Source: Anaerolentibacter hominis (GTDB taxonomy: Bacteria > Bacillota > Clostridia > Lachnospirales > Lachnospiraceae). Taken from it: DNA of 64,000 nt. Made by a program: the position numbers and the translations under genes. The notes under the pieces are model-generated. The model was not told the DNA's origin and ran no database searches. It worked only from the letters and a program-made list of their open reading frames with translations. The stretch covers positions 186,001 to 250,000 of the forward strand of contig NZ_JAWDIX010000002.1 of the NCBI RefSeq assembly GCF_032380675.1, read 5' to 3'. Positions 1 through 7,910 of the stretch are shown piece by piece. Position 1 is the first letter of the stretch. Each line of letters starts with the position of its first letter.

Positions 1-339
1 GTGATAGCGGAGGGGACGAAGAAGGTTATTTACGCCTGCTGTGATGTAAAGCCGTTTGTTCCCAATGAGCTGTATTTTGACGCGGATATTTTAATTATCG
101 GTCTTGTATCGGACGACGGCATCCTAAAGGATGGATCTAATCTTGACGATGCACCTTTCAGAGATGATATGTATACCTTGGATGAAATTATAGAGATGAA
201 GCGCAAATACAGAATAAACCGTGTCATTGTTACCCATATTGACGAGTATTGGGGCAAATCCTATGCTTATTACCAGGAACTGGAGAAAACCCTGGAAAAC
301 ATTTCTTTTGCCTATGACGGCATGGAACTTGTGTTATAG
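1..339 (+). CDS. MBL-fold metallo-hydrolase, C-terminal part (5' end outside the window)
   Basis: The frame is open at the first base and ends in TAG at 337-339, so only the last 112 codons are seen. The segment fits the end of a small metallo-beta-lactamase-fold hydrolase: a hydrophobic strand with acidic end (DADILIIGL), a helical EIIEMKRKY segment, then a VTHIDE strand with His79, the usual place of the last metal ligand. The upstream HxHxDH metal motif lies outside the window. Substrate unknown. The GTG at base 1 is probably an internal valine codon. The family assignment comes from motif pattern only and is moderate. Confidence 0.55.
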   Translation: MIAEGTKKVIYACCDVKPFVPNELYFDADILIIGLVSDDGILKDGSNLDDAPFRDDMYTLDEIIEMKRKYRINRVIVTHIDEYWGKSYAYYQELEKTLENISFAYDGMELVL

Positions 340-442
340 CAATGGTTTCAGGTATCCGCCGTCTGCTGAAAATGCGGTTGTGGGGGATCGGCCGGTGCAT
401 GCTAGAACATCCGGATTGCCGGAGGAGATGCTCTTTTTATGG

Positions 443-471
443 TGGAATTTGACGGTAACTTCTGGTATAAT
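443..471 (+). promoter_or_regulatory. Probable extended -10 promoter for the zinc-ribbon gene
   Basis: TATAAT at 466-471 is preceded by TGG (extended -10, TGN) and, 17 bases upstream, by a weak -35 TGGAAT at 443-448. It lies 79 bases before the ATG at 551. The rest of the 340-550 gap shows only a small CCCGG/CCGGG inverted repeat near 487-502. Confidence 0.45.
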
Positions 472-550
472 ACGTATGATATGTGCCCGGGAATGTCCGG
501 GACTCCGTAAGGAACGGTTAATTGATTCAAAGATCAGGGGGAATTAAGAT

Positions 551-982
551 ATGATATGTCCGGTATGCGGCAGAAATGCTGAACATGAAGAAGCCCGTTT
601 TTGTGAATACTGCGGGGCTGCCCTGCGGGCCGACGGGCCGATGGGGTATAATTATAATGCAGACCAGGGAAATCCTTATGGGAGTCCAGCTAATATGCCG
701 CCGGTAAACCAGAGAGTAAACCCGGCAACAGTACTGCCGCAGGAGGCGCCGGTCAGCTTCGGCAGCTGGCTTGGGACGATGCTCCTTCCCTTTATTCCGA
801 TTGTGGGGAGTATGATTTATCTGGTTATGCTGCTTGTGTGGGCATTCGGGGGCAGCGCCAACGAGACGAAGAGAAACTGGGCCAGGGCCAGTCTGGTGGT
901 GAGCCTGATTTCCACGGTTCTGTTGATTTTTGCCGTAGTTGCTCTGCTGCAGTATGCGACGGTTGCGGGATATTATTATTAA
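551..982 (+). CDS. Zinc-ribbon membrane protein of unknown function
   Basis: A 143-residue protein. It opens with a zinc ribbon (CPVCGRNAEHEEARFCEYCG, two CxxC pairs, residues 3-22), followed by a proline/asparagine-rich linker and two hydrophobic segments (about residues 74-97 and 113-136), so it is likely an integral membrane protein with a cytoplasmic zinc ribbon. This zinc-ribbon plus two-helix design is common in Clostridia and has no assigned function. The ATG is preceded by a GGGGGAA ribosome site. gltX follows 56 bases downstream on the same strand, and could be co-transcribed. Confidence 0.75.
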   Translation: MICPVCGRNAEHEEARFCEYCGAALRADGPMGYNYNADQGNPYGSPANMPPVNQRVNPATVLPQEAPVSFGSWLGTMLLPFIPIVGSMIYLVMLLVWAFGGSANETKRNWARASLVVSLISTVLLIFAVVALLQYATVAGYYY

Positions 983-1038
983 ATCGATTGGTGAGAGCGC
1001 CGGATGAAATCCGGAATGAATAAAGGAGAATTGCTGTT

Positions 1039-2514
1039 ATGGGAAAGATCAGGACAAGATTTGCACCCAGTCCGACAGGACGGATGCATGTGGGAAATTT
1101 AAGGACGGCTTTATATGCCTATTTAATTGCCAAACATGAGGACGGGGATTTTCTGCTCCGTATAGAGGATACCGATCAGGAACGTCTGGTGGAAGGCGCG
1201 GTGGATATCATTTACCGTACCCTTGCAAAGACCGGGCTGATCCATGATGAGGGGCCGGATAAAGACGGCGGTGTGGGCCCGTATGTACAAAGTGAGAGAC
1301 AGGCCCAGGGCTTATACATGAAGTATGCGAAGGAGCTGATTGATAAGGGAGAAGCTTATTATTGCTTCTGTACAAAGGAAAGACTGTCCACGCTGAAGAC
1401 AACGATTGATGAGAGCGGCAAGGAGATTGCACGCTATGACAAACACTGCCTGAGTCTGTCGAAGGAAGAGATCGAAGAGAAACTTACGGCCGGAGTTCCC
1501 TACGTGATCCGGCAGAATAACCCGGCAGAGGGAACAACTACGTTTCAGGATGTGATTTTCGGGGATATCACGGTGGATAATGAGGAACTGGATGATATGA
1601 TCCTGATCAAATCCGATGGGTTCCCTACCTATAACTTTGCTAATGTGGTGGATGACCATCTGATGGGAATTACCCATGTGGTCAGGGGAAATGAGTATCT
1701 ATCTTCCTCTCCCAAGTACAACCGGCTTTATGAAGCATTTGGCTGGGAAGTGCCTGTTTATGTGCACTGTCCGATTATTACAAATGAAGAACATAAGAAA
1801 TTAAGCAAACGGAGCGGACATTCTTCCTATGAGGATCTGATCGATCAGGGCTTTGTGACCGAGGCGGTGGTTAACTTTGTAGCGCTGCTGGGCTGGAGTC
1901 CGTCTAACAATGAAGAAATTTTTACTCTGGATGAGCTGGTGAAGGAGTTTGACTATCATCATATTAATAAGTCTCCGGCTGTGTTTGACATGGTGAAGCT
2001 GCGCTGGATGAACGGCGAGTATTTAAAGGCTATGGATATGGACAAGTATTTAAGCCTTGCGCTCCCCTATGTGAAAGAGGTCATTAAGAAAGACCTGGAT
2101 CTGGAGAAGATTGCCGCTCTGGTGAAGACCAGGATTGAGGTTCTCCCGGACTTAAAAGAGCTGATTGATTTCTTTGAGGAACTGCCGGAGTACGATGCGG
2201 CGATGTATACCCATAAGAAGATGAAGACGAATTCCGCTGTTGCGCTGGAAGTGCTTGAAGAGATGCTGCCAAGGCTGGAAGCGCTGAATGATTATTCCAT
2301 CCCGGCGCTGGAAGAGACCATTATGGGTTATATTAAGGATAAAGGGATTAAGAACGGTCAGGGGCTCTGGCCGGTGCGTACCGCGGTCTCCGGAAAGCAG
2401 ATGACGCCGGGCGGCGCATATGAGATCATGGAGATTATCGGAAAGGAAGAAAGCCTGAGCAGAATCAGAAAAGGAATTAAGATGCTGCGGGCGGATCTGG
2501 CAAAAGAGGATTAA
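1039..2514 (+). CDS. gltX: Glutamyl-tRNA synthetase
   Basis: 491 residues, the normal length for a bacterial class I glutamyl-tRNA synthetase, which charges tRNA-Glu (and in many Firmicutes tRNA-Gln) with glutamate in the cytoplasm. The N-terminal ATP-binding motif [11 protein letters not shown] (residues 10-20) is the HIGH-like signature; KLSKRSG (about 254-260) is the KMSKS loop. The C-terminal anticodon-binding part ends with a typical LPRLEAL...IKMLRADL helix region. ATG 1039 has a strong AAAGGAGA site 10 bases upstream. No T-box leader is seen in the short 56-base gap before it. The helicase gene starts 10 bases after the stop, implying one operon. Confidence 0.97.
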   Translation: MGKIRTRFAPSPTGRMHVGNLRTALYAYLIAKHEDGDFLLRIEDTDQERLVEGAVDIIYRTLAKTGLIHDEGPDKDGGVGPYVQSERQAQGLYMKYAKELIDKGEAYYCFCTKERLSTLKTTIDESGKEIARYDKHCLSLSKEEIEEKLTAGVPYVIRQNNPAEGTTTFQDVIFGDITVDNEELDDMILIKSDGFPTYNFANVVDDHLMGITHVVRGNEYLSSSPKYNRLYEAFGWEVPVYVHCPIITNEEHKKLSKRSGHSSYEDLIDQGFVTEAVVNFVALLGWSPSNNEEIFTLDELVKEFDYHHINKSPAVFDMVKLRWMNGEYLKAMDMDKYLSLALPYVKEVIKKDLDLEKIAALVKTRIEVLPDLKELIDFFEELPEYDAAMYTHKKMKTNSAVALEVLEEMLPRLEALNDYSIPALEETIMGYIKDKGIKNGQGLWPVRTAVSGKQMTPGGAYEIMEIIGKEESLSRIRKGIKMLRADLAKED

Positions 2515-2524
2515 GAAAAGCGAT

Positions 2525-4519
2525 TTGATACAATGGAATGAAGCACAGAAAAGTGCAATCAAACATATTTCCGGGCCCATGCTGGTATTAGCTGGGCCCG
2601 GTTCCGGTAAAACGGCCGTTATCTGTGAGCGGGTCCGTTTTTTAATTGAGGAAGCGGGGATTAATCCCCGCAATATTCTGGTGATTACCTTTACCAACGC
2701 TGCGGCGGGGGAGATGAAGAATCGTTTTCTGGCGCAGACACCGGTAAGTGGCGTGACCTTTGGAACGTTTCACAGTATTTTCTTTCAGATTTTAAAACAT
2801 GCCTATGGCTACAACGGAGGCAGTATCCTCAGACAGGAGGAGAAACGTCAGTTTTTGAGGGAGAGTATGACAAGACGCGCCCCGGATGTTGCTGATGAGG
2901 CGGATTTTCTGTCCGGGCTGGAAACGGAAATCGGCAGGGTGAAGGAAGAACGGATGGATTTGAATTACTATTATTCTACCACCTGCGCCAACGAGATTTT
3001 TCAGAAGATCTATGAGGATTACGAGAAGAAGATACGGGCGGCCGGAAAAATAGACTTTGAGGATATGCTGGTATTTACCTATGAGCTGTTGAGCAAACGA
3101 CCGGATATTCGGAAGCTGTGGCAGGAGAAATATCAATATATCCTGATAGATGAATTTCAGGATATAAATAAAATCCAGTACGATACGGTGCGGCTTCTGG
3201 CGGCCCCCGGGGATAATTTATTTATCGTGGGGGATGACGACCAGTCGATCTACCGGTTCCGGGGAGCCAGGCCGGAGATTATGCTGGGCTTTGAGAAGGA
3301 TTACCCGAAGGCTGTAAAGGTTACGCTGAACGTAAATTATCGTTGTGCCCCGGCAGTGGTGAAGGCGGCGGGCCGGGTGATTCAGAATAACAGGGTGCGT
3401 TATGAAAAAGAGATCAGTGCCTATAAAGAACAGGGAGAACAGCTTCATGTGTGCAGCTTTTCCTCTGCCAGGGACGAGAATAAGTCTGTAGTGGAAGAAA
3501 TACTGGCATGGCATGAAAAGGGGATTCCTTTCGAGGAGATGGCTGTGCTGGTTCGGACCAATACACAGCCCAGGAGCCTTCTGGAACGGATGATGGAATA
3601 CAATATTCCCTTTCGCACAAAGGATCATATTCCCAATTTATATGACCATTGGATTGTCAAGGATCTGGTGGCCTACATGAATCTGGCCCGCGGGCCCGTG
3701 ACAAGAAGGGATTTCCTCCAGGTGATGAACCGGCCGAACCGGTACATTGCAAGGGATATGGTGGAGGGTTCCCTGATTGATCTGGATGAGCTGAAAGAAG
3801 AATATGCCGGTAAAAACTGGATGCTGGAGCGGCTGGATGAGTTCGCCGGAGATCTGGATATTCTGGAAGGCAAGACGCCCTACAGCGCTATCGTGTACAT
3901 AGCGAAGGGCATCGGCTATGAGGATTATCTGACCGAGTACGCCAGGTACCGGAAGCTGAATGTAGAGGAGCTCTTTGAGCTTCTGGAAGAAATAAAAGAA
4001 AACGCCAAACCCTTTCAGTCGCTGGAAGAGTGGCTTGTCCACATGCAGGAGTATAAGGAGAGGCTGCTGCAGGAGGAAGAAAAACGGAATCAGAATCCGG
4101 AGGGCGTGGTGGTGTCCACCATGCACAGCGCCAAGGGGCTGGAATTTCAGGTTGTCTTTCTGGTGGATGTGAACGAGGGTATTACTCCTTACCGGAAAGC
4201 CGTGGTGGAGGCCGACCTGGAGGAAGAGCGCAGGATGTTCTATGTGGCCCTGACCAGGGCAAAGGAACAGCTTTATATCTATTCGGTAAAAGAGCGGTAC
4301 GGCAAAGCGCTGGAACCATCCCGCTTTCTGGGAGAACTGAAAGTGGACAGCCTGGCGCTGGTCCCCGATGCCGTGCTGATCCACAAGGTCTACGGGAAGG
4401 GCGTGGTGAAAGCCAGGGAGGGCGGCAAGCTGACGGTCTATTTCCCGGAGAAGAAAATGAAAAAGATACTGGATCTGGAATTTTGTATCCAGAGCCAGTT
4501 GATTGTGATGGAGGAATAA
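2525..4519 (+). CDS. UvrD/Rep-family ATP-dependent DNA helicase (superfamily I)
   Basis: 664 residues. Motif I (Walker A) GPGSGKT at about 24-30; motif Ia/Ic TFTNAAAGEM; motif II LIDEFQD near 208-213; motif III VGDDDQSIYRFRGA near 236-249; motif IV region LNVNYRC; motif V TMHSAKGLEF; motif VI YVALTRAKE near 572-580. This is a complete 3'-5' DNA helicase of the PcrA/UvrD/Rep type, acting in repair or replication restart, but shorter than PcrA. The start is TTG at 2525 giving MIQWNEAQKSAI, the family's usual Q-motif opening, with an AAGAAAAG site just after the gltX stop. The tail overlaps a lectin-like frame (see 4483). Confidence 0.9.
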   Translation: MIQWNEAQKSAIKHISGPMLVLAGPGSGKTAVICERVRFLIEEAGINPRNILVITFTNAAAGEMKNRFLAQTPVSGVTFGTFHSIFFQILKHAYGYNGGSILRQEEKRQFLRESMTRRAPDVADEADFLSGLETEIGRVKEERMDLNYYYSTTCANEIFQKIYEDYEKKIRAAGKIDFEDMLVFTYELLSKRPDIRKLWQEKYQYILIDEFQDINKIQYDTVRLLAAPGDNLFIVGDDDQSIYRFRGARPEIMLGFEKDYPKAVKVTLNVNYRCAPAVVKAAGRVIQNNRVRYEKEISAYKEQGEQLHVCSFSSARDENKSVVEEILAWHEKGIPFEEMAVLVRTNTQPRSLLERMMEYNIPFRTKDHIPNLYDHWIVKDLVAYMNLARGPVTRRDFLQVMNRPNRYIARDMVEGSLIDLDELKEEYAGKNWMLERLDEFAGDLDILEGKTPYSAIVYIAKGIGYEDYLTEYARYRKLNVEELFELLEEIKENAKPFQSLEEWLVHMQEYKERLLQEEEKRNQNPEGVVVSTMHSAKGLEFQVVFLVDVNEGITPYRKAVVEADLEEERRMFYVALTRAKEQLYIYSVKERYGKALEPSRFLGELKVDSLALVPDAVLIHKVYGKGVVKAREGGKLTVYFPEKKMKKILDLEFCIQSQLIVMEE

Positions 4520-4842
4520 TAGCGTCCTTTGAGGCGGCCGGCGGCGGTTATCGGATTGTGTCGTCGGCAAATCAGAGGGTGGTGGACTGCAGCCGGAACG
4601 ATCAGAAGAACGGCCGTCCCATTGAGCGGGGCTGCAATATCCAGGTATGGGCGGCAGATGATCCGAAGGCCCAGATCTGGAAACTAGTGCCGGTCAGTGA
4701 CGGGTATGTGAAGATTGTACTCAGTGCCCATCCCTCCTGGTGCCTTACGGTAAGCGGAAAGGGCAACGACGCCAATGTCTATCTGGACACTTACAGCGGC
4801 GGCGACGGTCAGCTCTGGAGTCTTTCCAAATATTCCAGTTAA
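4483..4842 (+). CDS. RICIN-type beta-trefoil lectin domain ORF, probably truncated at the 5' end
   Basis: 119 residues if read from the TTG inside the helicase gene. The sequence shows two beta-trefoil repeats with QxW-type motifs: GYRIVSSANQRVVDC...AQIWKL and GYVKIVLSAHPSWCLTV...GQLWSL. Such domains bind sugars on secreted carbohydrate enzymes, yet there is no signal peptide or catalytic domain. The lectin pattern starts right at the helicase stop (4519), in another frame, and a GGAGG lies at 4510-4514 but is followed by ATA, not a normal start codon. It is most likely the 3' remnant of a larger gene joined to the helicase by deletion; a short real gene with a rare start is less likely. Confidence 0.45.
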   Translation: MYPEPVDCDGGIIASFEAAGGGYRIVSSANQRVVDCSRNDQKNGRPIERGCNIQVWAADDPKAQIWKLVPVSDGYVKIVLSAHPSWCLTVSGKGNDANVYLDTYSGGDGQLWSLSKYSS

Positions 4843-4850
4843 ACAGATCT

Positions 4851-4891
4851 ATCCCCGGACGGATTGAATCAATCTGTCCGGGGATTTTTTT
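4851..4891 (+). terminator. Intrinsic terminator after the gltX-helicase unit
   Basis: A 15-base inverted repeat (ATCCCCGGAC core, one mismatch) around an AATCA loop, followed by seven T. It ends the gltX-helicase-lectin transcript before the MarR promoter. Confidence 0.9.
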
Positions 4892-4942
4892 GATGCCTTA
4901 ATAGATAAATCTTATCATTTTATAAAATCACCACGCACCCCC

Positions 4943-4979
4943 TTGACATTTTTGTATAAAATGATTAACATAGTTAACT
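4943..4979 (+). promoter_or_regulatory. marR-exporter promoter with probable MarR operator
   Basis: TTGACA (4943-4948), 17-base spacer, TAACAT (4966-4971). Directly overlapping the -10 and the start point is the palindrome AGTTAACT (4972-4979), with a second half-site-like GTTTAC following. MarR proteins typically repress their own operon from such palindromes, so autoregulation is inferred. Confidence 0.65.
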
Positions 4980-5043
4980 GTTTACAATGGAAATTAATGA
5001 GACGGACGGTTATTTTCAGCTGTCCGATGGATAAGGAGAAGCT

Positions 5044-5502
5044 ATGGAAGAGGCAGAAACCATAAGAGAGATGATGGAGAGCATGAGACGGTTCCGGAAA
5101 TTGAACCATAGTGCTATGCATATGTATCTGCATGTATCTCAGGGAGAATTCTTTGTTCTGGGCCTGCTTTATTCGTTCCGGAATAAGGGGCATGCAGCCA
5201 GCGTCTCGTCGATGGCCGATCAGCTGGAGATGTCCATGCCAGCGGTATCCAGAATTCTGCGGTCCCTGGAGGAAAAAGATTATATTATAAGGTCTACCGA
5301 CCGGGCCGACAGAAGAAATACATTTGTGGAAATGACTTCCCGGGGAGAGAAGGAATTCGCCCAGGCGTTCAGACAGGTCCACGATTATTGGGAAGGGGTT
5401 ATGAAGAGGCTGGGCTATGCGGATACAGCAGCCTTTTTATATCTGATGAACCGGCTTCTGGAAGCAATGCAGAAGCAATTGGAAACATGTGAACAGATGT
5501 GA
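5044..5502 (+). CDS. MarR-family transcriptional regulator
   Basis: 152 residues with the MarR winged-helix layout: N-terminal dimerisation helix, then a helix-turn-helix (SSMADQLEMSMPAVSRILRSLEEKDYI, about residues 57-82), a wing with the conserved DRADRRNTFVEMT (about 86-99), and C-terminal dimer helices. It is likely the local repressor of the two ABC exporter genes downstream, which follow 119 bases later on the same strand. The ATG has a TAAGGAGAAGCT ribosome site. The ligand is unknown; exporters under MarR control usually respond to toxic small molecules. Confidence 0.9.
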   Translation: MEEAETIREMMESMRRFRKLNHSAMHMYLHVSQGEFFVLGLLYSFRNKGHAASVSSMADQLEMSMPAVSRILRSLEEKDYIIRSTDRADRRNTFVEMTSRGEKEFAQAFRQVHDYWEGVMKRLGYADTAAFLYLMNRLLEAMQKQLETCEQM

Positions 5503-5621
5503 AAGAAGGTTTGAAACGAAATTATTTTAGACTACGTATCGGTGCAGTATCAAGGGAAAGCCTGCGGTATACATTGGTATGAAAACTTAGAAAGAAAGGA
5601 CTGCCGGGAAATCTTTCACGG

Positions 5622-7910
5622 ATGGTAAGGCAGTATCGCGGCGGGAGCCGTGATAGGTATACGGGATTGGGAAAGATACTCAAATTTCTGAAGAAATATT
5701 GGGCTTATGTCATCATCATCCTTGTATTGCTGGTAATTCAGGCACAGGGTGATTTAAAACTGCCCTCTTATACTTCCAATATCGTCAATATTGGAATTCA
5801 GCAGAGCGGTATTGAAAATGCCGCAGCCGAGGTTATACGGGCCGGGGAACTGGAAAAGCTTAAGATGTTTATGAGTGACGAAGAAATCGAGTTGATTTCC
5901 AGCCATTATAAACAACTGGATCGAAATGAACTTTCCGAACAGGATTATAAAGAATATGTCAAGAAGTATCCAAAACTGGCGGATGAACCGCTGTATGTCC
6001 GGGATACAAAGGATAAAGAAGTAATCGAAGAGCTGGATAAGGCGTTTGGCATGCCGATGATGCTGAATTTAATGATGAACAGCATGGCGTCGGGCCAGAC
6101 ACAGCAGACAGACAGCGCCTTTGAGATACCTGTGGACTTATCCCAGATGGATTTTTCATCCAGAGAAGCATGCTATCAGCTCCGGCAGATGGTGGAGCAG
6201 CAGTACGGCGATCTGTCAGAGTCTATGGTCTCACAGATGGCGGTGCAGTTTGTCAAGGGAGAGTATGCGGCGATTGGAATAGACGTGGACAATATGCAGG
6301 TACACTATCTGCTTAACACGGGACTTAAAATGCTGGGCTTTACCCTGATCATTATGGTGGTGTCTATTCTGGTTGGCTTTCTGGCGGCAAGGGTGGCGGC
6401 AGCAGTCAGCCGGGATCTGCGCAGCAACGTATTTAAGAAAGTTCTCACCTTTTCCAACCAGGAGATGGATCAGTTCTCCACCGCTTCGCTGATCACAAGG
6501 AGCACCAACGATATCCAGCAGGTGCAGATGGTAATCTTCATGCTGCTGCGTATGGTGCTATATGCCCCGATTCTGGGAATCGGAGGCGTCTTTAAGGTTA
6601 TTAATACCAATACTTATATGGCCTGGATTATTGCGGTAGCAGTTGCGGCTATTGTATGTCTGGTCGTTATTCTGATGGCGGTAGCCATGCCCAAGTTTAA
6701 CAAGATGCAGACCTTAATTGACCGTCTGAATCTGGTAGCCAGAGAGATTCTGACCGGACTTCCTGTCATCCGGGCGTTCAGCAGAGAGCGCTATGAAGAA
6801 AAGCGGTTTGATACGGCAAATAAAAATCTGACGAAGACCATGTTATTTACCAACCGTGTTATGACGTTTATGATGCCGGTTATGATGCTTTTGTTAAACG
6901 GTATCTCTGTTCTGATCCTCTGGGTTGGAGCCAACGGCGTAGATGTGGGAAAACTCCAGGTGGGAGATATCATGGCATTTATGACCTATACGATGCAGAT
7001 CGTCATGTCATTCCTGATGCTGACCATGATTTCCATTATGCTTCCCAGGGCCATCGTCTCCGCGAAGCGTATCGATGAGATTCTGGTAACAGAAGACTCG
7101 ATTAAAGATCCGGCAAATGCAAAGCAGCCGGAGGCTGCAAAAGGGGTATTGACGTTCGACCATGTGGATTTCCACTATCCAAATGCAGATGAAAATGTGC
7201 TGGCCGATATTAATTTCACGGCGGAGCCGGGGAAGACGACTGCTATCATCGGAAGCACCGGCTGCGGCAAGTCCACCCTGATGAACCTGATCCCCAGGTT
7301 TTACGATGTGACGGGCGGACGAATCCTGCTGGACGGTGTGGATATCCGGGACATGAGCCAGCATGACCTGCGGGCAAGGCTTGGCTATGTGCCCCAGAAG
7401 GGCGTGCTTTTCTCCGGGACGATCGACAGTAACCTGCGTTACGGCTGGGAGGATGCGCCGGAAGAGCAGGTGAAGAAAGCAGCTTCCATCGCCCAGGCAA
7501 CCGAATTTATCGAATCCAAACCGGAGGGATATGAATCTCCGATTTCCCAGGGCGGAACCAATGTGTCCGGCGGACAGAAACAACGTCTGTCAATTGCCCG
7601 GGCAATCGCGAAGAATCCTCAGGTCTACTTATTTGACGATAGTTTTTCAGCGCTGGATTATAAAACGGATGTTGCTCTGCGGAAAGCGCTGAATGAGGAA
7701 GTGGAGGACAGTACGGTTATCATTGTGGCGCAGCGTATCAGTACGATTCTTCACGCAGATCAGATTATGGTACTGGATGAAGGCAGGATTGTGGGAAAAG
7801 GCACCCATGAGGAACTGCTGAGATCCTGTGAGGAATATCAGCAGATCGCCCATTCTCAGCTGTCCGCTGAGGAGCTGGGACTGGATAAGGAGGTGACGGC
7901 TCATGAGTAA
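5622..7910 (+). CDS. ABC exporter half-transporter, degenerate-site subunit with large extracellular insertion
   Basis: 762 residues, about 150-170 longer than a standard half-exporter. TM1 (about 27-50) is followed by roughly 180 soluble residues before TM2 (about 235-258), then the rest of the six-helix domain and an ATP-binding domain: Walker A GSTGCGKST (about 543-551), signature VSGGQ (about 646), Walker B YLFDDSF, where the catalytic Glu is replaced by Asp. That marks the subunit of a heterodimer holding the non-hydrolysing site, as in BmrCD/LmrCD-type multidrug exporters. The stop overlaps the partner's start (ATGAGTAA, 7903-7910), so translation is coupled. The ribosome site (AAAGGA, 5594-5599) is far from ATG 5622, so the start is not certain. 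Confidence 0.9.
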   Translation: MVRQYRGGSRDRYTGLGKILKFLKKYWAYVIIILVLLVIQAQGDLKLPSYTSNIVNIGIQQSGIENAAAEVIRAGELEKLKMFMSDEEIELISSHYKQLDRNELSEQDYKEYVKKYPKLADEPLYVRDTKDKEVIEELDKAFGMPMMLNLMMNSMASGQTQQTDSAFEIPVDLSQMDFSSREACYQLRQMVEQQYGDLSESMVSQMAVQFVKGEYAAIGIDVDNMQVHYLLNTGLKMLGFTLIIMVVSILVGFLAARVAAAVSRDLRSNVFKKVLTFSNQEMDQFSTASLITRSTNDIQQVQMVIFMLLRMVLYAPILGIGGVFKVINTNTYMAWIIAVAVAAIVCLVVILMAVAMPKFNKMQTLIDRLNLVAREILTGLPVIRAFSRERYEEKRFDTANKNLTKTMLFTNRVMTFMMPVMMLLLNGISVLILWVGANGVDVGKLQVGDIMAFMTYTMQIVMSFLMLTMISIMLPRAIVSAKRIDEILVTEDSIKDPANAKQPEAAKGVLTFDHVDFHYPNADENVLADINFTAEPGKTTAIIGSTGCGKSTLMNLIPRFYDVTGGRILLDGVDIRDMSQHDLRARLGYVPQKGVLFSGTIDSNLRYGWEDAPEEQVKKAASIAQATEFIESKPEGYESPISQGGTNVSGGQKQRLSIARAIAKNPQVYLFDDSFSALDYKTDVALRKALNEEVEDSTVIIVAQRISTILHADQIMVLDEGRIVGKGTHEELLRSCEEYQQIAHSQLSAEELGLDKEVTAHE

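Noticed and set aside
221..547. 108-codon frame overlapping the end of the MBL gene
   Set aside because: No ribosome site or similarity; it runs through the promoter region of the zinc-ribbon gene.
983..1038. T-box leader for gltX
   Set aside because: The gap is 56 bases, too short, and no T-box sequence is seen.
3638..4570. 310-codon frame on the minus strand
   Set aside because: Antisense shadow of the helicase gene, which has complete motifs; no ribosome site or recognisable domain.
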